Positions 1 through 9,277 are shown, counted from the first letter of the stretch. The stretch: 64,000 bases of DNA from Streptomyces sp. RKND-216 (GCF_004795255.1 NZ_SSBQ01000002.1:3936001-4000000), one strand, 5' to 3'. Notes: generated by a model not told the origin, from the letters alone. Numbers and translations: made by a program.

Positions 1-176
1 TGACGAAGAGCCGCGAGGCGGCCCACCGGGAAGGATTGACCACGGTAGGTAGCGGGCTCTACATTCGTCAATGAAGGCATCTGTCCCGGCGTCCCGGCCC
101 GGCCGGTTTTCCTTTTTCTTTCCCCCCATCCTCTTGGCATGTCCGCCACCCCTTCGTCTGTTTGGGGCTCGTGTAA

Positions 177-1181
177 ATGGATGTCTCCTTCCTCGGTGGA
201 CCGCAGCCGCAGCGCGGCGTCGGAATCGTGGCACCCTTCGACTTCGCGCTGGACCGCGAGTTGTGGCGCTGGGTGCCGGACGACGTGTCGCTGCACCTGA
301 CGCGGACCCCGTTCGTCCCCGTCGAGGTCAGCCTCGACCTGGCCCGGCTCGTCAGCGAGCACGAGACGCTGCGCGAGGCCGTCAACGCGCTCGGCGCCGT
401 GGCCCCCGAAGTGCTGGCCTACGCCTGCACGTCCGGCAGCTTCGTCGGTGGCACGGCGGGTGAACGCGCGATGAGCGTCGCGATGGAGAGCGCGGGCGAG
501 GCACCCGCCCTCACCACCTCCGGCGCGCTGCTGGAAGCGCTGGAGGAGCTCGGCGTGCGCCGCGTCGCCGTCGTCACCCCGTACACCAAGTCGGTCACCG
601 ACTCGCTGGAGGACTTCCTCGGCGAAGCCGGCATCGCGGTCACCGGCCGCAGCTACCTCGGCCTCACCCGCGAGATCTGGCGCGTGCCCTACCGGGACGT
701 GGTCGGCATGGCCCGCGAGGCGGTCGCCGACGACCAGCCCGACGCACTCTTCATCAGCTGCACCAACCTGCCCACCTACGACGTCATCCCGCAGCTCGAA
801 GCGGAGCTGCGGATGCCGGTGGTCTCCGCGAACCAGGTGACCGTCTGGGCCGCGCTGCGCCGCATCGGCAAGGACGCCGTGGGCGCCTACCAGGCACTGC
901 TTGACCCGGTGGCCCGACGCGGCCCGGCGGCGATGACGCCGACAGCGGCCGAGCCGGCGGTCGCGGAGGGCGAGCCCGTCGTCCGGGAGACCGTGTTCGA
1001 GCCGGTCGCCGAAGAGCTGCCGGGGGCGGCCGTGATGGAGGAGGAACCGGCCGAGCCGGTACTGCCCTCGCCCGCGACCGCAGCCGCGCCCTCCCCGGCC
1101 GACCCGGTGCTCGAAGGTCACGAGGTCGAGGCACAGCCCTGGTACGAGGAGTGGGGCAGAGGCCCGCAGCCTCCCGTGTAG
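177..1181 (+). CDS. Asp/Glu racemase-superfamily protein, maleate isomerase-like, with acidic tail
   Basis: 334 residues. The first about 245 residues fit the maleate cis-trans isomerase / arylmalonate decarboxylase branch of the Asp/Glu racemase superfamily. Both family cysteines are present: one in ACTSGSF (about residue 83) and one in ISCTNLPTYD (about residue 193). These act as the nucleophile and acid/base pair in maleate isomerases. The last about 90 residues are a low-complexity Ala/Pro/Glu tail not found in the usual about 250-residue family. The ATG at 177 has no clear ribosome binding site. A second family member follows 181 bases downstream on the same strand. The substrate cannot be read from the sequence; a role in dicarboxylate or aryl-malonate turnover is inference. 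Confidence 0.8.
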   Translation: MDVSFLGGPQPQRGVGIVAPFDFALDRELWRWVPDDVSLHLTRTPFVPVEVSLDLARLVSEHETLREAVNALGAVAPEVLAYACTSGSFVGGTAGERAMSVAMESAGEAPALTTSGALLEALEELGVRRVAVVTPYTKSVTDSLEDFLGEAGIAVTGRSYLGLTREIWRVPYRDVVGMAREAVADDQPDALFISCTNLPTYDVIPQLEAELRMPVVSANQVTVWAALRRIGKDAVGAYQALLDPVARRGPAAMTPTAAEPAVAEGEPVVRETVFEPVAEELPGAAVMEEEPAEPVLPSPATAAAPSPADPVLEGHEVEAQPWYEEWGRGPQPPV

Positions 1182-1222
1182 GGCCTGTCCGGCGGAGCAC
1201 GACGAAGGCTGCGACGGACGGT

Positions 1223-1249
1223 GTGCCGGGCCCTGCGAGGGCCCGGCAC
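1223..1249 (+). terminator. Hairpin after first racemase-family gene
   Basis: Arms 1223-1233 and 1239-1249 form an 11-bp GC-only stem with a 5-base loop, 42 bases after the stop at 1181. There is no T-tract, as is usual for Streptomyces terminators. It separates the two racemase-family genes, so the second may have its own promoter or be read by partial read-through. Confidence 0.6.
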
Positions 1250-1362
1250 CGCCATGAAGGTACGGACACGGCGGCAGGCCGGTGTGCCCCGGCGCAAGGC
1301 CGGCGGGTCTCCGGCAGCGCTCCGGCAGAAACGAACGAACGAAAGAGACGAAGGAGGCGTAG

Positions 1363-2088
1363 ATGGCGAACGCTGTGGGGTTCCTCTACCCCGGCCACTC
1401 GGCGGAGGACGACTACCCGCGGCTGGAGGGCATCCTGAACGAGACGGGCGCCGGTGTGCGCCTGCCCCTCGTGCACACCGACATCGGCGAGGACGCCCAC
1501 CGGGCCGACGCGCTGCTGGAGATGGGTTCCGCCCACCGGCTCGCCGACCGCGTGGCGGAGGTCAAACGGCACGATGTCGAGGCCGTCGTCTGGTCCTGCA
1601 CCAGCGCCAGCTTCGTCTTCGGCTGGGAGGGTGCGCACGAGCAGGTGCGCGAGCTGTCCGCCACGGCGGGCCTGCCCGCCTCCAGCACTTCGTTCGCCTT
1701 CGCCCGCGCCGTCCAGGCGCTCCGCGCCGAGCGCGTCGCGATCGCGGCGACCTACCCGGAGGACGTCGCGGAACTCTTCACCGCGTTCCTCAAGTCGGCC
1801 GGCGCGGAGGTGGTGTCGATGTGCGGTAGCGGCATCATCACCGCGGCCGAGGTCGGCACCTGGGGCAAGGAGGAGGTGCTCGCCCTCGCCCGCGGCGGTG
1901 ACCACCCCGACGCGCAGGCCGTCCTACTGCCGGACACGGCGCTGCACACGGCGGCGTGGATTCCGGAGATCGAGGCGGTCCTCGGCAAGCCGGTCCTCAC
2001 CGCCAACCAGGTCACCGTCTGGGAAGGGCTCCGCCTCCTCGACCGCACGGTCACCTGCCCGCCCTTGGGCCGCCTCTTCGGGGCGTAG
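1363..2088 (+). CDS. Asp/Glu racemase-superfamily protein with one catalytic cysteine
   Basis: 241 residues, the normal family length. The ATG at 1363 follows a strong GGAGG five bases upstream. The first family cysteine is kept in WSCTSASFVFG (about residue 79). The second site reads LLPDTALHTAAW, with Asp where the upstream gene has Cys (ISCTNLPTYD). Loss of the second Cys removes the usual acid/base partner, so it may be a one-cysteine decarboxylase or isomerase, or a non-catalytic partner of the upstream protein. The shared C-terminal motif VLTANQVTVWEGL resembles VVSANQVTVWAAL of the neighbour, which indicates an old tandem duplication. Substrate unknown. Confidence 0.78.
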   Translation: MANAVGFLYPGHSAEDDYPRLEGILNETGAGVRLPLVHTDIGEDAHRADALLEMGSAHRLADRVAEVKRHDVEAVVWSCTSASFVFGWEGAHEQVRELSATAGLPASSTSFAFARAVQALRAERVAIAATYPEDVAELFTAFLKSAGAEVVSMCGSGIITAAEVGTWGKEEVLALARGGDHPDAQAVLLPDTALHTAAWIPEIEAVLGKPVLTANQVTVWEGLRLLDRTVTCPPLGRLFGA

Positions 2089-2097
2089 CCGCGCCGC

Positions 2098-2141
2098 CCC
2101 GGGTGTGGGAGGGCTCCTCCGGGAGCCGTCCCACACCCGGG
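2098..2141 (+). terminator. Long hairpin after second racemase-family gene
   Basis: Thirteen-base perfect arms (2098-2110 and 2129-2141) enclose a second GGCTCC/GGGAGCC stem. It starts nine bases after the stop codon at 2088. It ends the racemase-family transcript before the flavin-dependent oxidoreductase gene. Confidence 0.75.
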
Positions 2142-2258
2142 AAGCAGGCCCGGTGCCCGCCGCCGGCGCCTCACCCGTACCAGCGCGGGAATGACGCAGC
2201 CCGGCGCACGGTTGCCGCCTCACGAAGGCGCTACCGAACGAGAAGGCGAGCCCCACCC

Positions 2259-3347
2259 GTGAGTGACCCGGCGGCGAACAGCGAAGCGATACGCGGCGAG
2301 GCGAGGGGCACCGCGCCCGTCCCCCTCTCCGTCCTCGACCTGGCCACCGTCGGCGCCGGACACACCCCGACCGACGCCTTCCGCACCTCCGTCCGCCTCG
2401 CACGCCTCGCGGAATCCCGCGGCTTCACCCGCCACTGGGTGGCCGAGCACCACTCCATGCCGGGCGTCGCCAGCACCGCGCCGGCCGTGATCCTGGCGCA
2501 CCTCGCCGCCCACACCGACCGCATCCGCCTCGGCTCCGGCGGTGTGATGCTCCCCAACCACGCCCCGCTCACCGTCGCCGAACAGTTCGGCACGTTGGAG
2601 GCCCTCGCGCCCGGCCGCGTGGACCTCGGCCTGGGCCGCGCTCCCGGAACCGACGGGCTCACCGCCTCCGCACTGCGCCGCACCGACCAGCCGCGCCCGG
2701 ACGCCGACGAGTTCCCACAGCAACTACGGGAACTGACCCGGTTCCTCGACGACGACTTCCCGCCCGCGCACCGCTACCACGGCCGCGTGCACGCAGTGCC
2801 GGGGCCGGTCCAGGGCGGCGACGGGTCGCGTCCGCCGATCTGGCTGCTCGGCTCCTCCGGCTTCAGCGCCCGCCTCGCCGGGGAGCTGGGCCTGCCGTTC
2901 GCCTTCGCCCACCACTTCTCCGCCGCCCATACGCAGCCCGCTCTCGCCCTGTACCGGGAGACCTTCCGCCCCTCGGAGGCGCTGTCCGAGCCCTACGCGC
3001 TGATCGGCGTCTCCGCGCTCGCGGCGGGCGACGAGGAGGCGGCACGGCGCCAGGTCATGACCGGCGCACTGGCGATGCTGCGGCTGCGCACCGGACGGCC
3101 CGGACTCGTCCCCACGCCCGAGGAGGCCGCGGCGTACCCGTTCGGCCCGGCGGAGCAGGACTTCGTCGACGGGTGGCTGGCGAACGTGGTGCACGGCACC
3201 CCGGACGCCGTACGGGACGGGCTCGACGCGCTGGCCAAGCGCACCGGCGCGGACGAACTGATGCTGACGGCCAACGCGCACACCCCCGACGCCCGGGTCC
3301 GCAGCTACGCCCTGATCGCCGACGCGTACGATCTGCCGATCCTCTGA
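2259..3347 (+). CDS. LLM-class flavin-dependent oxidoreductase (luciferase-like)
   Basis: 362 residues from the GTG at 2259, chosen because GAGAAGG lies about 12 bases upstream and the frame before it looks non-coding. The sequence opens with PLSVLDLATVGAGHTPTDAF, followed by HWVAEHHSMPGVASTAP and VMLPNHAPLTVAEQFGTLEALAPGRVDLGLGRAPG in stretches. This is the signature of the MsnO8-type luciferase-like monooxygenases that use F420 or FMNH2. It is probably cytoplasmic. The gene converges on the pentapeptide-repeat gene with 37 bases between stops. Substrate not inferable. Confidence 0.85.
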   Translation: MSDPAANSEAIRGEARGTAPVPLSVLDLATVGAGHTPTDAFRTSVRLARLAESRGFTRHWVAEHHSMPGVASTAPAVILAHLAAHTDRIRLGSGGVMLPNHAPLTVAEQFGTLEALAPGRVDLGLGRAPGTDGLTASALRRTDQPRPDADEFPQQLRELTRFLDDDFPPAHRYHGRVHAVPGPVQGGDGSRPPIWLLGSSGFSARLAGELGLPFAFAHHFSAAHTQPALALYRETFRPSEALSEPYALIGVSALAAGDEEAARRQVMTGALAMLRLRTGRPGLVPTPEEAAAYPFGPAEQDFVDGWLANVVHGTPDAVRDGLDALAKRTGADELMLTANAHTPDARVRSYALIADAYDLPIL

Positions 3348-3384
3348 CCTCCGCGACGGCACCACCGCGCGGCGAACCGTCCGC

Positions 3385-4236
3385 TCAGCCGGGCCAGTGC
3401 GCCGGCCGGGCGACCCGGTCCGGAAGCCGGGTCGCCGCGTCGCCGCGCGCGGCGTCCAGCTGTGACGGAAGCAGGAACAGCACGCCGGTGAGGTCCGCGC
3501 CCCGCAGGTCCGCGTCGCGCAGGTCGGCGCCGGTGACGTCGGCCGAGCGCAGGTCGGCCCGGCGCAGGTCCGCGGCGACCAGGCAGGCGCCCCGCAGGTT
3601 CGCCGCCCGCAGGTCCGCGCCCCGGAGGCGTGCCCCGAACAGGTCGGCTCCCCGGTGGTCCGCGCCGCCCCGGCTCCCGGGCACGGCGGTCGCCCGCACC
3701 TGCGCGCCGGTCGCCGACAGCAGCGGGTTGACCTCGGCGCGCACGCCGCCCACGTCGAGGGCCAGCAGCTCGTCCGGGCGTCCGCGGCTCAGCCGGTCGA
3801 CGCGGGCCAGTGCCTCGCCCAGCGCGTCCCGAAGGTCGCCCTTCCGGGCGAGCCCGACCGCCTCGGTCAGGTACCGCAGCAGCTCGTGGAGCTGCCGCAC
3901 CACCGGGAACACGGCGAACATCTCCCGCGCCAGGCCGTGGTGCCGACGCCAGTCGCGGCCCCCGTACGTGGTCTGTGACACCTTCTGTCCGGCACCGAGG
4001 CAGTCGTAGACGGCGCAGCCGGCCCAGCCGCGTTCGCGGAGGCGGGAGTGGATGCCGCAGCCGAAGCCGTCGCGGAGGTTGGCGCAGGGCGTCCCGGCTG
4101 GCTTGTCGACGGGGAAGTCGGTCGAGGCGACGAAGGGGAGCGCCACGCAGCACAGGGCGAAGCAGCGAGCGCAGTCCGCGCGCAGCGCCTCGGGCACGGG
4201 CGCGGGGTCGCGTGCGGGTGCGGCGTCGGGTGTCAC
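3385..4236 (-). CDS. Cysteine-rich pentapeptide-repeat protein
   Basis: 283 residues from the GTG at 4236, which has GAGGA nine bases upstream. A GTG at 4254 would add six residues. The N-terminal third carries many cysteines ([24 protein letters not shown]), which suggests a metal site. The middle is helical. The C-terminal quarter (about residues 195-255) consists of tandem pentapeptides of A(D/N)L-x-x type ([20 protein letters not shown] and so on). Such repeats form a right-handed quadrilateral beta-helix, as in MfpA/Qnr, but the Cys-rich front domain differs from those gyrase-binding proteins. Function unknown. Confidence 0.85.
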   Translation of the reverse strand: MTPDAAPARDPAPVPEALRADCARCFALCCVALPFVASTDFPVDKPAGTPCANLRDGFGCGIHSRLRERGWAGCAVYDCLGAGQKVSQTTYGGRDWRRHHGLAREMFAVFPVVRQLHELLRYLTEAVGLARKGDLRDALGEALARVDRLSRGRPDELLALDVGGVRAEVNPLLSATGAQVRATAVPGSRGGADHRGADLFGARLRGADLRAANLRGACLVAADLRRADLRSADVTGADLRDADLRGADLTGVLFLLPSQLDAARGDAATRLPDRVARPAHWPG

Positions 4237-4357
4237 GGTGGGGCATCCTCGCACTGGCGCCGCTCCCGTTCACCCCATTTTCCCGCGCGGCGGCGGACCC
4301 GTCGTGTTGCGGGAGCCGGAACGGGGGCCGGGGCGTCGCCGTCGACCGGGCCCGGCG

Positions 4358-6148
4358 TCAGGTGGAGGCGCGGGAGAGCCAGGCGGTGAGGGAGGGCGCG
4401 GGCATGGGCCGGGCGTAGTAATAGCCCTGCCCGGTGTCGCAGCCGATGCCGCGCAGCCGCTCCGCCTGCTCACGCCCCTCGACGCACTCCGCGGTGACCG
4501 TCAGCCCCAGCTCGTGCGCGAGCTGGACGAGCGCGGTCACGATTGTCTCGTCCGCGGGGTTCTCGTGCCGGGCGGTGCGGAAGCCGCTGACGAACGTGCC
4601 GTCCAGCTTCAGCGCGCGTACCGGGAGGCGGCTGAGGTAGGCGAGGTTGGAGTAGCCGGTGCCGAAGTCGTCGATCGCGATGCGCACGCCCATCTCGCTC
4701 AGCGCCTGCAACGCTTGGAGGGGCCGACCGGCCGACCCCATCACCGCCGACTCGGTCAGCTCCAGCTGCAGCAGCCCCGGGGGGAGTCCGGTGTCGTCGA
4801 GGATGCGTTCGACATCGGCGACCAGGTCGGAGTCCCACACCTGCCGCACGGCCACGTTGACGCTGACGTAGACCGGGTTGTGCGGGCGGTCGTCGAGCCA
4901 TTGCCGCGCCTGCCGGCAGGAGGCGTCCAGCACCCACCGGCCGAGCGGCACGATGGCGCCGTTCTCCTCCGCGAGCCCGATGAATCGGTCCGGCCCGAGG
5001 GTGCCGAACCGCGGGTGCCGCCACCGTACGAGGGCTTCGGCGCCGTGCAGTGTCTCGTCGTCCAGTCCAACGATCGGCTGGTACTCCAGCGCGAACTCGC
5101 CCCGCTCCAGGGCGGGTCTCAGCGTGCTCGACAGCGCCTGGCGGGTGACGCGGTGGGCGTTGCGCTCCGGGTCGAAGAGCGTCCAGCGGCCCTTTCCGTC
5201 GGCCTTGGCCCAGTAGAGGGTCGTGTCGGCGGCCTGCATCAGGCAGGTGGCGGTCGTGCCGGCGGCTGCGCGCTCCACCACGCCGATGCTGGCGGACACC
5301 GCGAGCCGCTGCCCGGCCAGGTCGATCGGCTGCTGGAGCGCCCGCAGCACCGACTGTGCGAGGCCGGTCACCTGCGCGGTGTCGGCGGTGCTCTCCACCA
5401 GTACGGCGAACTCGTCGCCGCCGAGCCGGGCCACCAGATGCCCGTCGTTCTCCACGCAGCTCGCCAATCGCCGGGCCACCGCCTCGAGCAGCCGGTCGCC
5501 GACGCGGTGGCCGAGGGTGTCGTTGACCGCCTTGAACCCGTCCAGGTCCAGGTAGCAGAGCCCCACGCGGCCGGTGGCGGTCTCGCGCAGCGCGGCGGAG
5601 AGCCGTTCGAAGAACAGGGCGCGGTTGGGCAGCCGGGTCACGGGGTCGTGCATCTGGAGGTGCCGCAGGCGCTTCTGGAGCGCGCGGCGCTCGCTGATGT
5701 CCACCACCGACAGCAGTGCCCGGCCCTCCTCCGCGTCGGAGACGGGCGTGGTGGGCGTGACGGTGATCTCGGCCCAGAGAGAGTGGCCGTCGGCGTGCTT
5801 GAGTCGCCGGGTGCACGACATCCGGTCGGTCCGGCCGCGCAGCGCCTCGTGGTAGGCGCTGCGAGTGCGGCGGTCGGTGCCGATGCCGGTCAGGTCGGCG
5901 ATCGGGGCGGCGACGAGGGCGTCCGGGTCGGTGCCGAGCAGGGCGCCGAGCGCGCGGTTGGCGCTGCGCACCCGGCCCTCGTGGTCGACGACCGCCATCG
6001 CGAACTGCGCGGCGTTGAAGGCGGCGCGGAAGTCGCTGTCGCACGGGGCGGCGGGCGGCTGATCGTGGTCACCGTACGTGAGATTCCGCGGTGGGGTCGT
6101 GGAGGCGGTCGCGGCGTCATCGTCCGGTCCGCCTGAGGGTCCGTTCAC
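4358..6148 (-). CDS. cdgA: PAS-GGDEF-EAL c-di-GMP turnover protein, CdgA type
   Basis: 596 residues. The GTG at 6148 is preceded by GGGGAG at a six-base spacing. Domain order is a PAS/PAC sensor (about 50-170), a GGDEF domain with intact LGGDEF (about 275), then an EAL domain. The EAL domain shows GAEALVRW, ELTES, DDFGTG and the C-terminal GQGYYYARP. Both catalytic motifs are intact, so synthesis and hydrolysis of c-di-GMP are both possible. No RxxD inhibitory site is visible just before GGDEF. No membrane segment is present. Domain order, the soluble form and synteny with adpA/orn agree with S. coelicolor CdgA (SCO2817), a known BldD target. I did not find a clear BldD box upstream. Confidence 0.88.
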   Translation of the reverse strand: MNGPSGGPDDDAATASTTPPRNLTYGDHDQPPAAPCDSDFRAAFNAAQFAMAVVDHEGRVRSANRALGALLGTDPDALVAAPIADLTGIGTDRRTRSAYHEALRGRTDRMSCTRRLKHADGHSLWAEITVTPTTPVSDAEEGRALLSVVDISERRALQKRLRHLQMHDPVTRLPNRALFFERLSAALRETATGRVGLCYLDLDGFKAVNDTLGHRVGDRLLEAVARRLASCVENDGHLVARLGGDEFAVLVESTADTAQVTGLAQSVLRALQQPIDLAGQRLAVSASIGVVERAAAGTTATCLMQAADTTLYWAKADGKGRWTLFDPERNAHRVTRQALSSTLRPALERGEFALEYQPIVGLDDETLHGAEALVRWRHPRFGTLGPDRFIGLAEENGAIVPLGRWVLDASCRQARQWLDDRPHNPVYVSVNVAVRQVWDSDLVADVERILDDTGLPPGLLQLELTESAVMGSAGRPLQALQALSEMGVRIAIDDFGTGYSNLAYLSRLPVRALKLDGTFVSGFRTARHENPADETIVTALVQLAHELGLTVTAECVEGREQAERLRGIGCDTGQGYYYARPMPAPSLTAWLSRAST

Positions 6149-6506
6149 CGATCGCTCCCCACGGGACTCGTCGCGTGCGGCGCCGGTCGGGTGACTGCCC
6201 TGGTCCACCTGGCGGCCGGTCCGCGCTGGAAATGTGCCGATCATAGAGGCTGTCCGAGCGGCCGAGCCAGCAGCGGCGCGGGGGCGCACGAGGCACGGCG
6301 TGCGCCTCGCGGGCGTACGCCCGCGCAGACGAACGGTCCCCGAACGGCGTACCTGCGGCGCTTCGCCCGGCAGGGCGAGGGCTGGGCAGAACATCACACA
6401 CGGTGTCCGACACGGGGATAACCCGATCGGACTAACGGTAGGCGACGTACTGGACGAAGCGGGACATGCTGGACGGGACCGAAATGGCTCGTCCAGGAGG
6501 TCGTAC
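6149..6506. other. Divergent intergenic region, cdgA / M6 protease
   Basis: About 360 bases between two divergent genes, so both promoters should lie here. I see a GTGAC half-site near 6191 and a short inverted repeat around ACACGGTGT near 6400, but no complete BldD operator. No small gene is convincing. Confidence 0.5.
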
Positions 6507-7781
6507 GTGGCGGTTCCGAGGAGACGTGAGCGGGTGGAGGGCCGGCCGGTGCTGCGCCGCACCTCGTCCGTGCTCACGTCCCTGGCCGCGATCATCGGCA
6601 CCGCGCTGGTCGCCGGCCCGGCCACAGCCGTCGCTCCGCCCGGGGAGTGCGTCCTCCCGCGCACCGATGCCCACCACACGGAGGGCGTCGACGGCTGGGA
6701 CTCCGCCTATCCCCGTCCGCACCGCCGGGCGGACGCCCTGATGCTCTTCCTGTCCTTCCCGGACTGGGAACCGATGATGAAACCCGGCGCGCTGGTGCGC
6801 GACCACTTCCCGATGACCTCGGACTTCTTCGCCCGCGCCTCCTATGACACCTTCTCCCTCGAAGTGCACCCTCGGGAGCGCTGGATCGAGATGCCCGCCG
6901 CCTCCACTTCCTACGGCATACAGCGCGACTGGGACCCGGTGCTGCGCGGCGCCTACCTGCGCGACGCCCTGAGCGCGGCCGACCCGCACGTGGACTTCTC
7001 CGACTACGACGTGGTCTATCTCGTCGCCGACCCGGACGCGCCCGGCGTGAACTCCGACGCGACCAAGGTCGTCAACTTCGAGGAGCCGGCCGTCCTGGAC
7101 GGCCACGAGGTGCAGCGCGTCGTCACCGTCTTCGAACGCCACCCGCCCGACCGGTACGTCCTCGCCCACGAGACCGGCCACCTCTTCGACCTGCCCGACC
7201 TCTACCACCGGCCTGTCGAGGGCGGCGCCGACTGGGACACGTTCGTCGGCGACTGGGACGTCATGGGCAGCCAGTTCGGACTCGCCCCGGACCTCCTCGG
7301 CTGGCACAAGTGGAAGCTCGGCTGGCTGGGGAAGCGCAACGTCGCCTGCGTGGCGGACGACACCGGTACCACGCGGCACACGCTGCGCGCGCTCGGGGCG
7401 CCGCTCGACCCGGGCTTCCTGCTGCGCCGCGACACCCGCCTCCTGGTGGTGCGCACCGGACCGCACGAGGTGCTGGCCGTCGAGGCGCGGGCCCCCGTCG
7501 GCAACGACATCGGGGTGTGCACCAGCGGGGTGCTGCTCTACCGGGTGCGTTCCGACGCCGACTCGGCGGAGGGGCCGGTGGAGGTGATCGACGGCCACCC
7601 GAAGAGTTCGGCGTGCCGGCGCAGCTCGGTGTACCCGCCGTTGGCGGACGCACCGCTCGGCCTCGGCGAGCAGATCGTGTTGGAGGAGGCGGGCGGCATC
7701 CGCGTCCGCGTCGCGGACCGGGGCGCCGCGGACGGCGGCTGGTCCGTGCAGATCACCCGGGGTCCCGCGGCGACCCGGTGA
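6507..7781 (+). CDS. Secreted M6-family metalloprotease
   Basis: 424 residues from the GTG at 6507, with an ideal AGGAGG six bases upstream. An arginine-rich N-region, hydrophobic core (VLTSLAAIIGTALVAG) and AxA-type site give a Sec signal peptide with cleavage near residue 40. The zinc motif HETGHLFDLPDLY (HExxHxxxxxD class) and the following WDVMGSQFG Met-turn place it with immune-inhibitor-A-like M6 peptidases. There are four or more cysteines downstream, which suits an exported disulfide protein. It is monocistronic, with a terminator 35 bases beyond the stop. It likely acts on extracellular protein. Confidence 0.88.
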   Translation: MAVPRRRERVEGRPVLRRTSSVLTSLAAIIGTALVAGPATAVAPPGECVLPRTDAHHTEGVDGWDSAYPRPHRRADALMLFLSFPDWEPMMKPGALVRDHFPMTSDFFARASYDTFSLEVHPRERWIEMPAASTSYGIQRDWDPVLRGAYLRDALSAADPHVDFSDYDVVYLVADPDAPGVNSDATKVVNFEEPAVLDGHEVQRVVTVFERHPPDRYVLAHETGHLFDLPDLYHRPVEGGADWDTFVGDWDVMGSQFGLAPDLLGWHKWKLGWLGKRNVACVADDTGTTRHTLRALGAPLDPGFLLRRDTRLLVVRTGPHEVLAVEARAPVGNDIGVCTSGVLLYRVRSDADSAEGPVEVIDGHPKSSACRRSSVYPPLADAPLGLGEQIVLEEAGGIRVRVADRGAADGGWSVQITRGPAATR

Positions 7782-7815
7782 CCCCGGCCGACCCGACGGA
7801 TCCCGCCGGAAACAT

Positions 7816-7847
7816 CGAAGGCCCCCCGCCGGAGCGGAGGGCCTTCG
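7816..7847. terminator. Bidirectional terminator between M6 protease and tRNA-Lys
   Basis: Perfect 9-bp arms CGAAGGCCC (7816-7824) and GGGCCTTCG (7839-7847) enclose a 14-base loop. It lies just after the protease gene and just beyond the 3' end of the minus-strand tRNA-Lys, so it can serve both. Confidence 0.8.
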
Positions 7848-7855
7848 ACCGTCTG

Positions 7856-7929
7856 TGCGCCGCCAGGGACTCGAACCCCGGACCCGCTGATTAAGAGTCA
7901 GCTGCTCTAACCAACTGAGCTAGCGGCGC
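7856..7929 (-). tRNA. tRNA-Lys (anticodon CTT)
   Basis: Read on the minus strand this is a complete cloverleaf of 74 bases. It has acceptor arm GCGCCGC/GCGGCGC, D-arm GCTC/GAGC, anticodon stem GCTGA/TCAGC with loop CTCTTAA, and T-loop GGTTCGAGTCC. The anticodon CTT reads the AAG lysine codon. No CCA is encoded. The 5' ten bases overlap the stop end of the neighbouring coding sequence at 7920. Confidence 0.97.
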
Positions 7930-8576
7930 CTGCTGACGTCGTAGACCTTAGCACCACGGTCCTGCGGAAAGAAAATCGATACTTGGCTCCTCCCGGACGG
8001 CCCGCCCGGACCGCCGGGACGGGGGCGGCGTACCTCCCGACCAGGCCGTACGTACGCGCGCACATATGCCCACAGCAGCATCTCCGGCCCGGGCAGCCAC
8101 GGGTGCCGCACGTCCGGCGCCACCAGCCAGCGCGAGAGGGACGCGGAAGCGGCTGCAGGCGACAGCGGCGGGACCGTCACCGTGTCCCCGGCGCCGTGGC
8201 AGAGCAGGCGGCGGCCCCCGGTCTCCCGGCGCGGGTCCGCGCGACGGCTGCCCCACTCCTCCCAGTCGAGCAGGGCCGGCAGCCGGCCGGCCGTACCGGG
8301 CGCGCAGAACAGCAGCATCCTGCCCTGGTGGACGGCGACCGGTCCGCTGCCCGGCCCCGTCGACCACAGCCGGTCCAGCAGCCGCCGCCCGTCCACCTGC
8401 GAGGCGGACACCACGTCGAACGCCGTGCCGCAGGGCAACACGCTGGGCGCGGTGGGACGCAGCGCCCACAGGGCGTGCACGCTGCGCGGGAAGCAGCTCG
8501 CGGAGGCGAGCCAGTCGGCGCCGGCGAGAGTGACGTGGGCGGCGGGACAGTCGGCCGGATCAGCGGGGTTGCTCAT
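7920..8576 (-). CDS. Small prim-pol-like conserved Streptomyces protein
   Basis: 218 residues from the ATG at 8576. Motifs WLASASCFPRSVHALWALRP, VLPCGTAFDVV, GPGSGPVAVHQGRMLLF, APGTAGRLPALLDWEEWG and PDVRHPWLPGPEMLLWAYV match a Streptomyces family usually labelled bifunctional DNA primase/polymerase N-terminal-like. It lacks a helicase domain and I cannot point to the catalytic acidic triad, so enzymatic function is doubtful. The last ten bases overlap tRNA-Lys on the same strand, so the C-terminal tail may be variable. The stretch from 8577 to 8764 holds no recognised feature. Confidence 0.75.
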   Translation of the reverse strand: MSNPADPADCPAAHVTLAGADWLASASCFPRSVHALWALRPTAPSVLPCGTAFDVVSASQVDGRRLLDRLWSTGPGSGPVAVHQGRMLLFCAPGTAGRLPALLDWEEWGSRRADPRRETGGRRLLCHGAGDTVTVPPLSPAAASASLSRWLVAPDVRHPWLPGPEMLLWAYVRAYVRPGREVRRPRPGGPGGPSGRSQVSIFFPQDRGAKVYDVSRRR

Positions 8577-8764
8577 GGCATATACATCTAGCGACCTCGC
8601 GGGGACGGAGTGTGGAATTGACGGAAACCCGCACGGGAGGGACGGATGTCCGGTACCTTCCGTCCCCCGCACTGCGGTGCGGCGCACGCTGCCGTGCCGT
8701 GCGCCGGGGGCGCACCACGGGGCGGGGTGCGCCCAGCTGTTGCACCGGGGGACCGGTCGGTCTG

Positions 8765-9136
8765 TCAGTCGTGCGTGCGTTCGGAGAGCAGCTCGCGCCC
8801 GAACTCGATCATCTTGTGCGCGTAGTCCTCGGTCCAGTCCGCCCGTTCCGCGATCACGGCCGCGGGCAAACGGTCGAAGCGCTTGGGGTCGGCGAGCTGA
8901 GCCGCCGCGACGGCCTGGAACTCCATGGCCCGGTCGGCGGCCGACCGGAACGCGAGCGTCAGCTCCGTCGCCCGTGACAGCAGCTCGCGCGGGTCCTCCA
9001 ATGCGTCGAGGTCGAAGAAGTGCTCGTCCTCGCCGGAGGCCGCCGCGGGCTCGAAGAGCAGTGCGGCGGGACGCCGGAAACGCGGTGTGCCGCCGCCGTT
9101 GCCGGCGGGGTCGGGAGCCGGGTGCGGCTCGGGCAT
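8765..9136 (-). CDS. Conserved hypothetical protein
   Basis: 123 residues, start ATG at 9136. A disordered Pro/Gly N-terminus is followed by a mostly helical, charged region (FDLDALEDPRELLSRATEL onward) with RAMEFQAVAAAQLADPKRFDRL. No transmembrane segment, signal peptide or catalytic motif is visible. It sits alone, 141 bases downstream of the helicase-like gene on the same strand and could be the last member of that transcript. Function unknown. Confidence 0.65.
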   Translation of the reverse strand: MPEPHPAPDPAGNGGGTPRFRRPAALLFEPAAASGEDEHFFDLDALEDPRELLSRATELTLAFRSAADRAMEFQAVAAAQLADPKRFDRLPAAVIAERADWTEDYAHKMIEFGRELLSERTHD

Positions 9137-9277
9137 GCGAGTACCTCCAGGTCGACTGCCACCCCCATTCTCCCCCCGAAGCGCCGTCCGACTCCTCCTG
9201 CCGCGTCACGTCCGCCGCAGCCGACCCCGACCCGTCTCGCACCGGGTCCGGGCGACCGGCCCGCCCGTGGACGGCCG

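Noticed and set aside
784..1905. Minus-strand frame opposite the racemase-family genes
   Set aside because: It spans two clear plus-strand genes and a terminator; composition is typical of antisense GC bias.
4052..6136. Long plus-strand frame opposite cdgA
   Set aside because: Antisense shadow of the GGDEF-EAL gene; no domain or ribosome binding site.
6149..6506. BldD operator upstream of cdgA
   Set aside because: Only a GTGAC half-site is visible; the paired half at the right spacing is missing.
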